DNA of 64,000 bases from Actinomadura roseirufa (GTDB lineage Bacteria; Actinomycetota; Actinomycetes; Streptosporangiales; Streptosporangiaceae): contig NZ_CAACVB010000007.1 of NCBI RefSeq assembly GCF_900659635.1, positions 1-64,000 on the forward strand, given 5' to 3'. Of the stretch, positions 55,630 to 63,520 are shown piece by piece. Made by a program: the position numbers and the translations under genes. Within the stretch, counting starts at the first letter, position 1, and each line of letters starts with the position of its first letter. The notes below the pieces were generated by a model that did not search any database, was not told the origin of the DNA, and was given only the letters and a program-made list of their open reading frames with translations.

Positions 55630-56445
55630 ATGTCACCGTCCACCAGCGTCCCGGCGCGCCGCCGCGGACTCCGCGGCCGGTCGGCCGCCCTGATCGCCGC
55701 GCTCGCCCTTACCGCGGCGGGCCTGCTGGCCCTGGCGGGCCCGGCCCACGCCGCCCCCATCGAGATCACCGGCCCGGCCGACCCGGTCCCCGCTGGCACC
55801 GCCTACACCTACACCGTCAACACCTTCCTCGACCGGGACATGACCGTCACCGCCGACCTGTCCGGCGCGGCCGCGACCTTCACCGCCGTCACCGAAGACA
55901 GCGGCGACCTGGCCTGCAACGCCTCCGGCACCCACGCCGTCTGCACCGCCGCCAACCCGTCCGGCCGCCCCAACCCCGTCGCCATCACGCTGACCGTGCT
56001 GCCCACCGCCACCGGAACCGTCACCGCCGACGCCACCATCACCTCTTTCAGCCTGGACGGCAGCGCCAGCACCACCACCACCATCACTCCGGCCGGGCCG
56101 ACCTACACCTTCACCGGGTTCTTCGCCCCGGTGAACAACCCGCCCGTCCTCAACACCGTCAACGCCGGACGCAGCATCCCGGTCAAGTTCTCCCTGAATG
56201 GCGACCAGGGCCTGAACGTGCTGGCCGACGGCTCGCCCTACTCCAAGGCCACCACCTGTGGCACCGGCACCCAAGACCCTGTGGAGACCACCACCGACTC
56301 CAACTCCGGCCTCACCTACGACCCCGGCACCGGCCGCTACACCTACGTCTGGAAGACCGACAAGAACTGGGCCGGCACCTGCCGCACCTTCCACCTGAAA
56401 CTGGCCGACGGCAGCGACCACACCGCCAACTTCCAGTTCCACTAG
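55630..56445 (+). CDS. Secreted PxKF-domain protein
   Basis: A 271-residue exported protein from ATG 55630. The signal peptide (R-R-R-G-L-R-G-R, A-A-L-I-A-A-L-A-L-T-A-A-G-L-L-A-L-A) ends after A-H-A near residue 41. Residues 45-155 look like a Thr-rich immunoglobulin-like domain, and 160-271 carry the PxKF hallmark I-P-V-K-F-S-L-N-G-D-Q-G, with Y-T-Y-V-W-K-T-D-K-N-W-A-G-T-C-R. Two Cys pairs may form disulfides. Probably an extracellular or surface protein; function unknown. Confidence 0.82.
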   Translation: MSPSTSVPARRRGLRGRSAALIAALALTAAGLLALAGPAHAAPIEITGPADPVPAGTAYTYTVNTFLDRDMTVTADLSGAAATFTAVTEDSGDLACNASGTHAVCTAANPSGRPNPVAITLTVLPTATGTVTADATITSFSLDGSASTTTTITPAGPTYTFTGFFAPVNNPPVLNTVNAGRSIPVKFSLNGDQGLNVLADGSPYSKATTCGTGTQDPVETTTDSNSGLTYDPGTGRYTYVWKTDKNWAGTCRTFHLKLADGSDHTANFQFH

Positions 56446-56533
56446 AACCACCCACCGCCCAGCCGTGGCCCCGGCACCACCGGGGCCACGGCCGCGCTCC
56501 AACCCAGACTTGCCCGTTTCCATCCCTCACCGA

Positions 56534-56838
56534 TCACCCACCGTCACTGGCTAACTGGCCGTACGTGGGGAACTGCAGCTGGCCGCTGTCAGCGATGATC
56601 TCGATTTCGAGTTCGGGTCCATTAGGGGGGACGCCACGCGCGTCCCATGAGCCGGGCCGAAACCTCAGCACGGTCCTTCTCGGGTGGCTTCTCTGGCGTC
56701 TTGGCACGCCACCTTTGTCTCGAACCCCAGCCGCCACAGCTCCCGGACTAGCGGGACCATTTCGGTGTCGATCTGGGCCTCGCGGCCGTTGGGGGTCGTG
56801 AGGACCTGTGTGGGGTGAAACTGCGTCCAGTCGGTCAC
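56534..56838 (-). pseudogene. Broken small gene (frame changes near 56660)
   Basis: GTG 56838 starts V-T-D-W-T-Q-F, then I-D-T-E-M-V-P-L-V-R-E-L-W-R-L-G-F-E-T-K-V-A-C-Q-D, the typical head of an actinomycete family (often L-V-x-x-L-W-x-x-G-x-x-T-x-x-C-C-Q-D). It stops at 56665-56667. The neighbouring frame then continues with E-L-E-I-E-I-I-A-D-S-G-Q-L-Q-F-P-T-Y-G-Q-L, so a frameshift or deletion has split it. Intact relatives are about 130-160 residues. Confidence 0.45.
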
Positions 56839-56842
56839 GGGC

Positions 56843-57646
56843 TCACCTCTCCAGCCGGTATTTCGCCCAGCGGCCCGCGAGGTCGGCGTACTGGCTGATC
56901 CAGGGGTCTTCACGGGTCTGGGCGGCGGCCCGCCACTGCTCGGCGAACGCTACGGTGAACGCGTCGAGGTCAGCGGATGGGGCCGACGCCCATGTGGGGA
57001 ACTGCGAGACCCACTCGTCGGCGGCCTGCGGCGAGTGCCCGGCCTTGAGCAGCCACGGAATCAGCAGAGCCAACTCCAGCCAGGCGACGCCGCGCGTCAC
57101 GAATGCCCAGTCCACCACGTAGGCGCGGCCGTCGGTGGTGATGATGAAGTTGTCCTCGTTCAGGTCGGTGTGGAGCAGCGAGCCACCCCCCAGCGGGGCC
57201 GGGTCGTCGATGAAGCGTTGCCAGCGTCGCCCGGCCGACAGCATCGGCACGTCCGGACACGGCGCGTTCTGGATGTTGTGGACGGTTTTGGCCAGTAGTT
57301 CCATGTCCGGAGATCCGGCGGAGAAGTCGGCGGGGCGTCCGTCCACGTGGTCGAACCCGAGCGCGAGCCACCCCCCGGCCTCGGCCTGCCACCGCAGCCC
57401 GGGGGCGAACTCGGAGATGACGGGATTCACGGCGGCCTCGCGGCGCAGCGACATGACCTCGGGGCCGTCCCTGTCCTGCAGTTTGCGCGCGGCCTTCATG
57501 AAAACTCGGCCGGCACCAGTGAAGAGGGTGCACGCGATGTCCGCGTGGTTGCCCTTGGGGGCCGGGTCAACGAGGTGGACCGGGCCGGTGTTGGCCTCGA
57601 TCCCACTCCGCAGTTCCTCGGGCAGGTCGGTCCAGTCGGTACGCAC
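56843..57646 (-). CDS. APH-type phosphotransferase
   Basis: A 267-residue aminoglycoside-phosphotransferase-fold kinase. The catalytic loop is L-L-H-T-D-L-N-E-D-N-F (Brenner motif, with Asp as base) and the metal motif V-V-D-W. The N-lobe Lys for ATP is likely K in F-M-K-A-A-R-K. Substrates in this superfamily range from aminoglycosides to small metabolites and cannot be told here. It starts GTG/ATG at 57646 and ends 4 bp before the broken gene. Minus strand, between the two CRISPR units. Confidence 0.82.
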   Translation of the reverse strand: MRTDWTDLPEELRSGIEANTGPVHLVDPAPKGNHADIACTLFTGAGRVFMKAARKLQDRDGPEVMSLRREAAVNPVISEFAPGLRWQAEAGGWLALGFDHVDGRPADFSAGSPDMELLAKTVHNIQNAPCPDVPMLSAGRRWQRFIDDPAPLGGGSLLHTDLNEDNFIITTDGRAYVVDWAFVTRGVAWLELALLIPWLLKAGHSPQAADEWVSQFPTWASAPSADLDAFTVAFAEQWRAAAQTREDPWISQYADLAGRWAKYRLER

Positions 57647-57768
57647 GCGCGGCCCTTCCTAGATCAGATGCGGATGGTCAGCGGCTCGTCGGACAGGGAG
57701 GGCTTGAAAGTTGACCCTCCATCGCAAATCCCAGGGCCGCGCCCGGCTCGTCGGTGTCGCGTGGCCGG

Positions 57769-58005
57769 AAGGGCTGGCGGTGCTTGTCAACCGGCGGTTC
57801 TCCAATGTGTCGTCTAGGCTGCCGTCCGGCACGCAAATCCTCCACATCCGCTCCCGCGAAGAGGGCCCCCGATTCGTGGGTCTGGCGCCCAAACCCCGGC
57901 GCCTACGTCTGGCACTCCGACCCCGGCCACGGCAAGCACCTAGGCACAACCGCCGACCAAGCCGCCAACGAAATCGCCCGAACCCTCGGCCTAACCACCC
58001 CATAG
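57769..58005 (+). pseudogene. Frameshifted second copy of the 84-residue CRISPR-adjacent gene
   Basis: The first part reads L-V-N-R-R-F-S-N-V-S-S-R-L-P-S-G-T-Q-I-L-H, nearly as in the 53974-54228 gene. One extra G (GTGGGTCTGG for GTGGTCTGG) then shifts the frame; in the +1 frame the copy continues W-R-P-N-P-G-A-Y-V-W and S-D-P-G-H-G-K-H-L-G-T to the end. The start region is also diverged. It is followed by a copy of the CRISPR leader. Confidence 0.8.
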
Positions 58006-58177
58006 CCCCCGTGCCCCCTGGGCTGACGGCCCCGCCGAGGGTGCAAGGTCGGTGGATCGCTGAGATACTCCGTCCCGTCGGCCCTAGTTTCAGCGCGACT
58101 CCCGGGCCTGTTGCACAAGCGGAGGCTCGCTGAAAAATCCACCCCAAGCCGCAGATCACCTGCAGCTTTACCCTGGG
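58006..58177 (+). promoter_or_regulatory. Putative CRISPR leader 2 (duplicate of leader 1)
   Basis: Aligns with 54290-54464 over most of its length, including CGGAGGCTCGCTGAA and CTTTACCCTGGG just before the first repeat. It carries small indels and substitutions relative to copy 1. Confidence 0.6.
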
Positions 58178-58338
58178 GTCCTCATAGCCCCTACAAGGGT
58201 TCGTAACGCAGCGACCCCGGTGCCCTCCGCGATCATGGCGGCGGTCCTCATCGTCCCTACTAGGGTTCGCATTCTCACGGAGGCCGTGCGAAAGCGCGTT
58301 TCCGGTGTGTCCTTTTCGCCCCTACGAGGCGTTCACCC
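58178..58338 (+). CRISPR. CRISPR array 2: three decayed 30-bp repeats
   Basis: Repeats at 58178, 58244 and 58309 with spacers of 36 and 35 bp. Repeat 1 differs from the array 1 consensus at two positions (TACAAGGG, TTCGTAAC), repeat 2 at several, and repeat 3 is recognisable only by GTCCT and CGCCCCTACGAGGCGTTC. Mutations in every repeat indicate an inactive array. The spacers differ from those of array 1. Confidence 0.85.
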
Positions 58339-58705
58339 AACGCCGGGGCCAGTGGACGAGTTGGACGGTCCGCCCATGCACCCACACCCAGCGGCGGATG
58401 GTGTGATGGAAAGTGCCTGGGGGCAGGCGTCGTCACTTGGCAGCCGAAGCCCGCAGGATCCGGCTGCGGCGAGGGGGGCGACCAGGCGGGAGACGGTCGG
58501 ATCGGAGCCCATCGGCCCGAACACGGCGGTTCGGCACGCAGCATCGCGATATCGGCCGGACAGGCCCCCGCCCAGGGTGACCTTTGATTCTCTTGAGATG
58601 ACCGGGACCTTGGTGACGCCTATCGTCCCAGGTCAGAGGCACTTTCACGACTGGGAGAGACCAGCCGGACGGCACGGGACGACCAGCTCCCGGTGTCGGG
58701 ATCGG
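58339..58705. other. Region without a supported gene
   Basis: About 370 bp after the decayed array. The plus-strand frame spanning it also covers the repeats, and the minus-strand frames lack start signals. Confidence 0.4.
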
Positions 58706-59590
58706 TCAGTTGTCGCGGGGTCTGCCGAACTCTTCGATCAGCACGGGATACTGCTCCCCACCGTGTCCGGCGGCGATCGAGCGGTCGGCCATCGCCTTGA
58801 TCAACTTGGGTAGTTCGGCGTTGACGCCCAGCGCCTCGCTCTCCTCGATCAGGTGCGCCATCGCCCGCGCGTCGGTCTCCAGGGCAGACACCTCGGCCGG
58901 GAAGGAGCCGTTGTCGATCTGCTCGGCATAGCCGGGCAGCCATCCGGCCACACCGGCAGCGATCTGCTGCGCGAACGTCGCATACGTCGCGGCGTCGACA
59001 CCGGCCGTCCTGAGCATGGCGGTGCCCTGGAGCCAGGCGTTCAGGACGCTCCACATCATGGCCAGGCCGGCCACGTCGTACAGGGACGCCAGCCCGTGGT
59101 CCGCGCCAAGGTAGGCGACGGTGCCGAGGGCGTCGAGTGTTGCCTTGTGAGCATCGAGGTCCGGCTGCGGCCCGCTGTGCAGGATCACCGCCTCGGCGGT
59201 CCCGATCGCCTGGGGGATGGCCATGATGGCGCCGTCCAGGTAATGGGCGCCGCGTTGCTCGGCCCATCGGGCGGCTTCCCGGGCCTGGGCCGAGGAGCCC
59301 GAGGTCAGGTTGATCAACGTCGTGCCGTCCAGCTCGGCGTCGCTCCCGCCGAGCAGCTCGTACACTGCCTGGTAGTCGGTGACGCAGATGATCGTCAGGG
59401 AACCCGCCTTGAGCGCATCGCCCACCGTCGGCGCCAGCCGGGCGCCCTCGGCCATCAGCTGGTCGGCCTTGGAGGCCGTACGGTTCCACACGATCGTCGG
59501 GTGCCCGGCTTTCAGGAACGCGCCGGCAAGTGCCTGGCCCATCAGGCCGAGTCCGATGACTGCCACGGGTGTGTTGGTGTTGTCGGTCAT
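58706..59590 (-). CDS. NAD(P)-dependent oxidoreductase, imine-reductase-like
   Basis: A 294-residue beta-hydroxyacid-dehydrogenase-fold enzyme from ATG 59590. The cofactor loop G-L-G-L-M-G-Q-A-L-A is near residue 12, W-N-R-T-A-S-K follows beta-2 (NADPH preference by the Arg-Thr), and the hinge helix has the family pattern. Relatives include imine reductases and 6-phosphogluconate-dehydrogenase-like enzymes; an Asp or Tyr position decides, and D-V-A-G-L-A-M-M-W fits the imine reductase group. Divergent from a merR gene, its likely regulator. ATG 59611 would add seven residues. Confidence 0.82.
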   Translation of the reverse strand: MTDNTNTPVAVIGLGLMGQALAGAFLKAGHPTIVWNRTASKADQLMAEGARLAPTVGDALKAGSLTIICVTDYQAVYELLGGSDAELDGTTLINLTSGSSAQAREAARWAEQRGAHYLDGAIMAIPQAIGTAEAVILHSGPQPDLDAHKATLDALGTVAYLGADHGLASLYDVAGLAMMWSVLNAWLQGTAMLRTAGVDAATYATFAQQIAAGVAGWLPGYAEQIDNGSFPAEVSALETDARAMAHLIEESEALGVNAELPKLIKAMADRSIAAGHGGEQYPVLIEEFGRPRDN

Positions 59591-59639
59591 GGCACCATCG
59601 TCAACGTTCATGCCGGCCTGAAGGTCAAGTGAGGTTTCG
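59591..59639. promoter_or_regulatory. MerR-type divergent promoter
   Basis: Only 49 bp separate the two divergent starts. The minus strand reads ACCTCACTTGACCTTCAGG, with the TTGACC -35 inside, as in many promoters under MerR control, and a -10-like TGACGAT some 19-20 bp further (the long spacer MerR proteins untwist), ending about 6 bp before the ATG. That spacing would make the reductase mRNA leaderless. Confidence 0.45.
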
Positions 59640-60047
59640 ATGCTGATCGGGGAACTGAGTCGTCGGACGGGCGTCAACGCCCACCAGTTGCGCTACTACG
59701 AGGCCCATGGCCTGCTTGAGGCAGACCGCGGCGCGAACGGTTACCGCGAGTACGACGAGCACGCCGTGCTGCGGGTGCAGCAGATCCGGCACCTGCTCGG
59801 TGCCGGTTTGTCCTCCGAGGACATCGCGTACCTGCTGCCCTGCGCGGTCGGAGAGGTCCCGGAACTGCTCGGGTGCCCCGAGATGCTGGCCGCGATGCGG
59901 TCACGCATGCGGCGACTGGACGATCAGATGGCCAGGCTTGCCCAATCCCGCGACGCTCTTGCCGACTACATCGATGCGGCCGAACGAATGAGCAGCGAGA
60001 GCTATCCGCCATTTGACGGAGCTGACCAGGAGTCCGTCCCAGCCTGA
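59640..60047 (+). CDS. MerR-family transcriptional regulator
   Basis: A 135-residue MerR protein: I-G-E-L-S-R-R-T-G-V-N-A-H-Q-L-R-Y-Y-E-A-H-G-L-L (winged helix), Y-R-E-Y-D-E-H-A-V, and a coiled-coil dimerisation helix R-M-R-R-L-D-D-Q-M-A-R-L-A. A C-A-V...G-C-P pair lies near the junction but not in the metal-sensor spacing, so the inducer is more likely organic. Controls itself and the divergent reductase. Confidence 0.92.
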   Translation: MLIGELSRRTGVNAHQLRYYEAHGLLEADRGANGYREYDEHAVLRVQQIRHLLGAGLSSEDIAYLLPCAVGEVPELLGCPEMLAAMRSRMRRLDDQMARLAQSRDALADYIDAAERMSSESYPPFDGADQESVPA

Positions 60048-60145
60048 GTAGTCGGAGTGCCCCAGGTCTTGCGGACCCGCCTCGACAGCACACCCCGCGC
60101 CGACCTGCCAGACCAGCCCCTCAGCCCGGACGCGAGACGGAGCCT

Positions 60146-60184
60146 TCGACAAGCCCCATCTTCCCAGCTCAGGAGCCTTGTCGA
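60146..60184. repeat. Inverted repeat between merR and the DUF5753 regulator
   Basis: TCGACAAG (60146-60153) and CTTGTCGA (60177-60184) are perfect complements with a 23-bp gap. It may be a long-loop terminator or an operator for the following XRE gene. Confidence 0.35.
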
Positions 60185-60286
60185 GGGTCCGCCCCCGCCT
60201 CGTCTGGCCTCGGGCGGGACGCGTGAGGTTCGGCGATCTATGGCAAACCCCGGCGCAGGCGGGGCCGCCTGGATAGAACCTGGTGC

Positions 60287-61165
60287 ATGCCCGCCCCCAT
60301 CTCGTCCTCGGCACAGGCGGCCCGGCAACGTCTCGCCGATCAGCTCAAAGAGATCCGCGAGGACGCCGGGCTGACCGGCCGCGAACTCGCGCGCCGCGCG
60401 GGCTGGACGGCCGGAGTAGCGAAGGTGTCCCGAATCGAGCACGGGCACCGGCCCATCTCCGTCGAAGACCTCCGAACCTGGTGCAATGCGTGCAAGGTGT
60501 CTCCGGAGCGTGTAGCCGAGCTGATCGCTGAACTCCGCGCTGTCGCGAGCATGTGGGCAACCCACCAGCAATTGAATCACGTTGGCCTAAAGGCCCGTCA
60601 GGAAAAGCTGCGCGACAAGTACTGGAGCGTGAGGCTACATCGGGTCTATCAGACGAAGTACATTCCGGGCTTACTCCAGACGCGGGCGCTGACGAAGCAC
60701 TACCTGACGACAGCGCGGCTCGAACAACATCTCGACATTGACGACGTCGTCGCAGCGGTCGATTCCCGAATGGAACGTCAGCGCTGCCTGAACCGCCCGA
60801 ATGCCCGCTGGCTGTTCTTGATCGAGGAAGACGTTCTCTGGTATCGCCCCGCCTCCGACGCGGTTCACATTGAGCAGCTCCACTACCTGATGGAGGTCAT
60901 GGGACGTCCGACCGTGTCCCTCGGGGTGATTCCCAGGGGCATCGCGCGCCACGGGGTGAACCCTGAGGAGTCCTTCACCATGTCGAGCTTGCCTGACTCT
61001 GTGGTGGTTACGGTCGAACTCGTTTCGGGAACTCTGACGCTTTCACAGCCGTATGAGACCCGCATGTATGCAGAGGCGTGGACCCGGTTGTTCGACCTGG
61101 CGGTTCACGGTGAGCAGGTGCGGGAATTGATCCGAGGACCGTTGGCCGCGCTAGAGCGCTCCTGA
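60287..61165 (+). CDS. XRE/DUF5753 regulator (Scr1-family antitoxin-like)
   Basis: A 292-residue protein. HTH L-K-E-I-R-E-D-A-G-L-T-G-R-E-L-A-R-R-A-G-W-T, then K-V-S-R-I-E-H-G, and the DUF5753 domain (Y-Q-T-K-Y-I-P-G-L-L-Q-T, R-M-E-R-Q-R-C-L, V-M-G-R-P-T-V-S-L-G-V-I-P). In actinomycetes this protein is nearly always followed by a small DUF397-type or DUF6879 partner, as here, and the pair acts like an antitoxin-toxin or developmental switch (BldB/WhiJ-like). 57 bp before the next gene. Confidence 0.88.
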   Translation: MPAPISSSAQAARQRLADQLKEIREDAGLTGRELARRAGWTAGVAKVSRIEHGHRPISVEDLRTWCNACKVSPERVAELIAELRAVASMWATHQQLNHVGLKARQEKLRDKYWSVRLHRVYQTKYIPGLLQTRALTKHYLTTARLEQHLDIDDVVAAVDSRMERQRCLNRPNARWLFLIEEDVLWYRPASDAVHIEQLHYLMEVMGRPTVSLGVIPRGIARHGVNPEESFTMSSLPDSVVVTVELVSGTLTLSQPYETRMYAEAWTRLFDLAVHGEQVRELIRGPLAALERS

Positions 61166-61222
61166 CGAGCCGTCTCGCGTCGGGTGAGAGGCAACGGGCC
61201 GCCGCAGACCTGGAGGCTGACC

Positions 61223-61972
61223 GTGGGTGACATCGACTTCGTCGGCTCGGACCCCGGCTCGGAGGATGAGCGCTGTCCGGCCGTGTACCGCACCCCTGAC
61301 ACCGGGGACTTCTACCAGCAGGGTCGGCTCGTGACCGACCCCGAGGTCTTGAAGAGCCTCGGCGAGCACGTGGCCCTTGCTGCTGACGAGGCGGTCATCT
61401 GGCAGCCCGCTCGCATGGCCGACATGCTCGCCGAGGCCGCCGCCGGTTCGTACGAGCAGGGCAGAGCCGGACACGGTATCCCCGCGTTCGCGGAGCTGCT
61501 CGCTGGCACGAAACGGTCAGCCGTCCACCTGGAGATGCGCGACTTCTACGGCGGCTCGAAGGGGTTCGAGGACTGGAAAGCCGGCGGCTCTGGCCGCACG
61601 GACCGTTCCCGTTGGGTCGGCTTGGTGAACGACGCGACCGCCAGGGGCGTGCGGATGCGACGGGCCCGGATCGTGTCTGAACCCGTAAGTGACTACATCC
61701 GCTGGGAGCACATGGTCACCGATGTGAACATCGACGCCGGTGAGAATGTCCGTTGGCTTCCCAGACGGCAGACGTGGGACCTTATGTTGCCAGGTGCGGA
61801 CTTCTGGATGTTCGACCAGCGGCTCGTAAGGTTTCACTTCGATGCGGGGAGCGGTGACCCACTGGAGGAATACGAGTTCGTGTCGGATCCGCGCCGGATT
61901 GCGGCGGTCGTGGCTGCGTTCGAGATGGTGTGGGAGCGGGCAATCCCCCACGAGGAGTACAAGCTGGACTAG
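61223..61972 (+). CDS. DUF6879-family protein with fused N-terminal small domain
   Basis: A 249-residue protein from GTG 61223, with GGAGG 6 bp upstream. The first 65 residues (E-D-E-R-C-P-A-V-Y-R-T, G-D-F-Y-Q-Q-G-R-L-V-T-D-P-E) resemble a short protein that is usually encoded separately in these loci. The C-terminal part (L-E-M-R-D-F-Y, W-V-G-L-V-N-D-A-T-A-R-G-V-R-M-R-R-A-R-I-V, Y-I-R-W-E-H) is DUF6879. It may be the partner of the upstream DUF5753 regulator. Biochemical function unknown. Confidence 0.78.
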   Translation: MGDIDFVGSDPGSEDERCPAVYRTPDTGDFYQQGRLVTDPEVLKSLGEHVALAADEAVIWQPARMADMLAEAAAGSYEQGRAGHGIPAFAELLAGTKRSAVHLEMRDFYGGSKGFEDWKAGGSGRTDRSRWVGLVNDATARGVRMRRARIVSEPVSDYIRWEHMVTDVNIDAGENVRWLPRRQTWDLMLPGADFWMFDQRLVRFHFDAGSGDPLEEYEFVSDPRRIAAVVAAFEMVWERAIPHEEYKLD

Positions 61973-62182
61973 CCGTCGAACTGCATAGCGGCAAACGGCG
62001 GCAAAACTCTGGCGCGGCGGAATCGGCGGGTTGGATGCTCGTGCCATCGGACGCCGGGAGACCCAGTCCGATGCGCGAACACCGGGGTCCCGGACCTGAC
62101 CGGAACCGAGGCCCCGTCGCCTTCCCTTGGCACGCGGGAATTCCGCGCCGGAGGGTCTCCTCAACCGCAAGGAGATCAGCAC
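61973..62182 (+). promoter_or_regulatory. Upstream region of the RiPP operon
   Basis: 210 bp without a gene. It should carry the promoter of the graspetide operon. The only clear element is the RBS AAGGAG 9 bp before ATG 62183. Confidence 0.4.
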
Positions 62183-62545
62183 ATGACGGTGCGCCTCACT
62201 CCCGACCGCACGAACGCCCTGCTCTGCTCGCCCGACGGCGAGTCCCGCGGTTTGATCGCCAGGGTCGGCGACATGTTCCCCCTCGACCCCATGCCGGCGG
62301 TTCAGGCCAACAGCGGCGCCCCGCCCTCGACGACCGGCGTCCGGCCGTGGGGGTTGCAGTTCGTCCGCCCGCCCCGTGTCCGAAACCTCGGCCCCGACGA
62401 GCCGGTGATCTACGACCCCGTCCGGCAACTCACGGTCGAGGTCGCGACCGGCCGGCCGGTGTTCAAGCACTCGGGCGGGACCAAGGAGACGACCGGGAAC
62501 CCGGACGGCCAGAAGGCGGCGCCCGAAGAGACGACCAAGGACTAG
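62183..62545 (+). CDS. tgmA: ATP-grasp-modified RiPP (graspetide) precursor peptide
   Basis: A 120-residue precursor. The leader contains the conserved recognition motif R-P-W-G-L-Q-F-V-R (54-62) typical of ATP-grasp RiPP precursors, then Y-D-P-V-R-Q-L-T. The last 25 residues are the likely core: T100, T103, T104 and T117-T118 as hydroxyl donors, E102, D108, E115-E116 and D120 as carboxyl acceptors for ester (or Lys for amide) links. D108-G109 is a good aspartimide site for the PIMT-like enzyme encoded downstream. Leader cleavage point is not visible. Six bp before the ligase gene. Confidence 0.88.
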   Translation: MTVRLTPDRTNALLCSPDGESRGLIARVGDMFPLDPMPAVQANSGAPPSTTGVRPWGLQFVRPPRVRNLGPDEPVIYDPVRQLTVEVATGRPVFKHSGGTKETTGNPDGQKAAPEETTKD

Positions 62546-62551
62546 CCGGCG

Positions 62552-63520
62552 ATGGCCTCAACGATTCTCGTCATCACCAATCGGGAGGACGGCACAGCCG
62601 ACAGGGTCGTGCACGAGCTCAACGAGCGCGGCACGCCGGTCATGCGGTTCGACGCCGCCGACTTCCCGCAACGGCTCGCTTTGTCGGCCGCGTGCGGGCC
62701 GGACGCGTGGTCGGGTTCGCTGGTCGGCGACTACCAATCGGTGCGGCTGGAAGACGTCGTCGGTGTTTACTTCCGCCACCCTGGACAGTTCGAGCTGCCC
62801 GAGGGCATGAGCGAGCCCGAACAGCTCTGGTCCTACGGCGAGGCGCGTCTCGGATTCGGCGGTGTACTGCACGGCCTCGGTTGCGCGTGGGTCAACCATC
62901 CGACGCGCACCGCAGCGGCCGAGTACAAGCCACTTCAATTGTCGGCCGCTCTCGCCGCTGGACTGCGCATCCCGCGCACATTCATCGGTAACACCCCCGA
63001 CCAGGCATATGCGTGGGCGAAAGAGGTCGGCGCGCCGATCGTCTACAAACCGCTCGCCGGATCGGTGCACACCGAAGCCGACGCGACCCACATCCTCTAC
63101 GCGACACCGATCGACGACCTGTCGTCGCTCAACGACCCCGCCATGCGCACGACCGCGCATTACTTCCAAGAGTGGATTCCCAAACGCGCCGAGGCGCGGG
63201 TCACCGTGGTCGGCGACGAGATGTTCGCCGTCACGATCCACATCGACAGTCCCGAGGGACGCATCGACTGGCGCGCCGACTACGCCTCGCACCGGTATGA
63301 GGTCGTGCCCGTCCCCGACGACGTGCGGGCCGGACTGGACGAATGCCTTGCCCGGCTCGGCCTGGTCTACTGCGCGGCTGACTTCGCCATCGACCCGCGC
63401 GGCGAGTGGGTCTTTCTCGGCGATCTCAACCCCAATGGCGAATGGGGATGGCTCGCCCATCACTGCGACCTGCCGATCGCGGCGGCCATCGCCGACGCAC
63501 TCGAAAGGGGGAGACGATGA
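62552..63520 (+). CDS. tgmB: ATP-grasp ligase, graspetide macrocyclase
   Basis: A 322-residue MvdD/TgmB-type ATP-grasp enzyme that activates Asp/Glu side chains of the precursor and joins them to Thr/Ser or Lys. The early V-Y-F-R-H-P-G-Q-F, W-V-N-H-P and K-P-L-A-G-S segments match the family, and the metal/ATP site is F-L-G-D-L-N-P-N-G-E-W-G-W near the C-terminus (D-x-N-P-N-G). The end overlaps the methyltransferase ATG (ATGA). Confidence 0.93.
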   Translation: MASTILVITNREDGTADRVVHELNERGTPVMRFDAADFPQRLALSAACGPDAWSGSLVGDYQSVRLEDVVGVYFRHPGQFELPEGMSEPEQLWSYGEARLGFGGVLHGLGCAWVNHPTRTAAAEYKPLQLSAALAAGLRIPRTFIGNTPDQAYAWAKEVGAPIVYKPLAGSVHTEADATHILYATPIDDLSSLNDPAMRTTAHYFQEWIPKRAEARVTVVGDEMFAVTIHIDSPEGRIDWRADYASHRYEVVPVPDDVRAGLDECLARLGLVYCAADFAIDPRGEWVFLGDLNPNGEWGWLAHHCDLPIAAAIADALERGRR

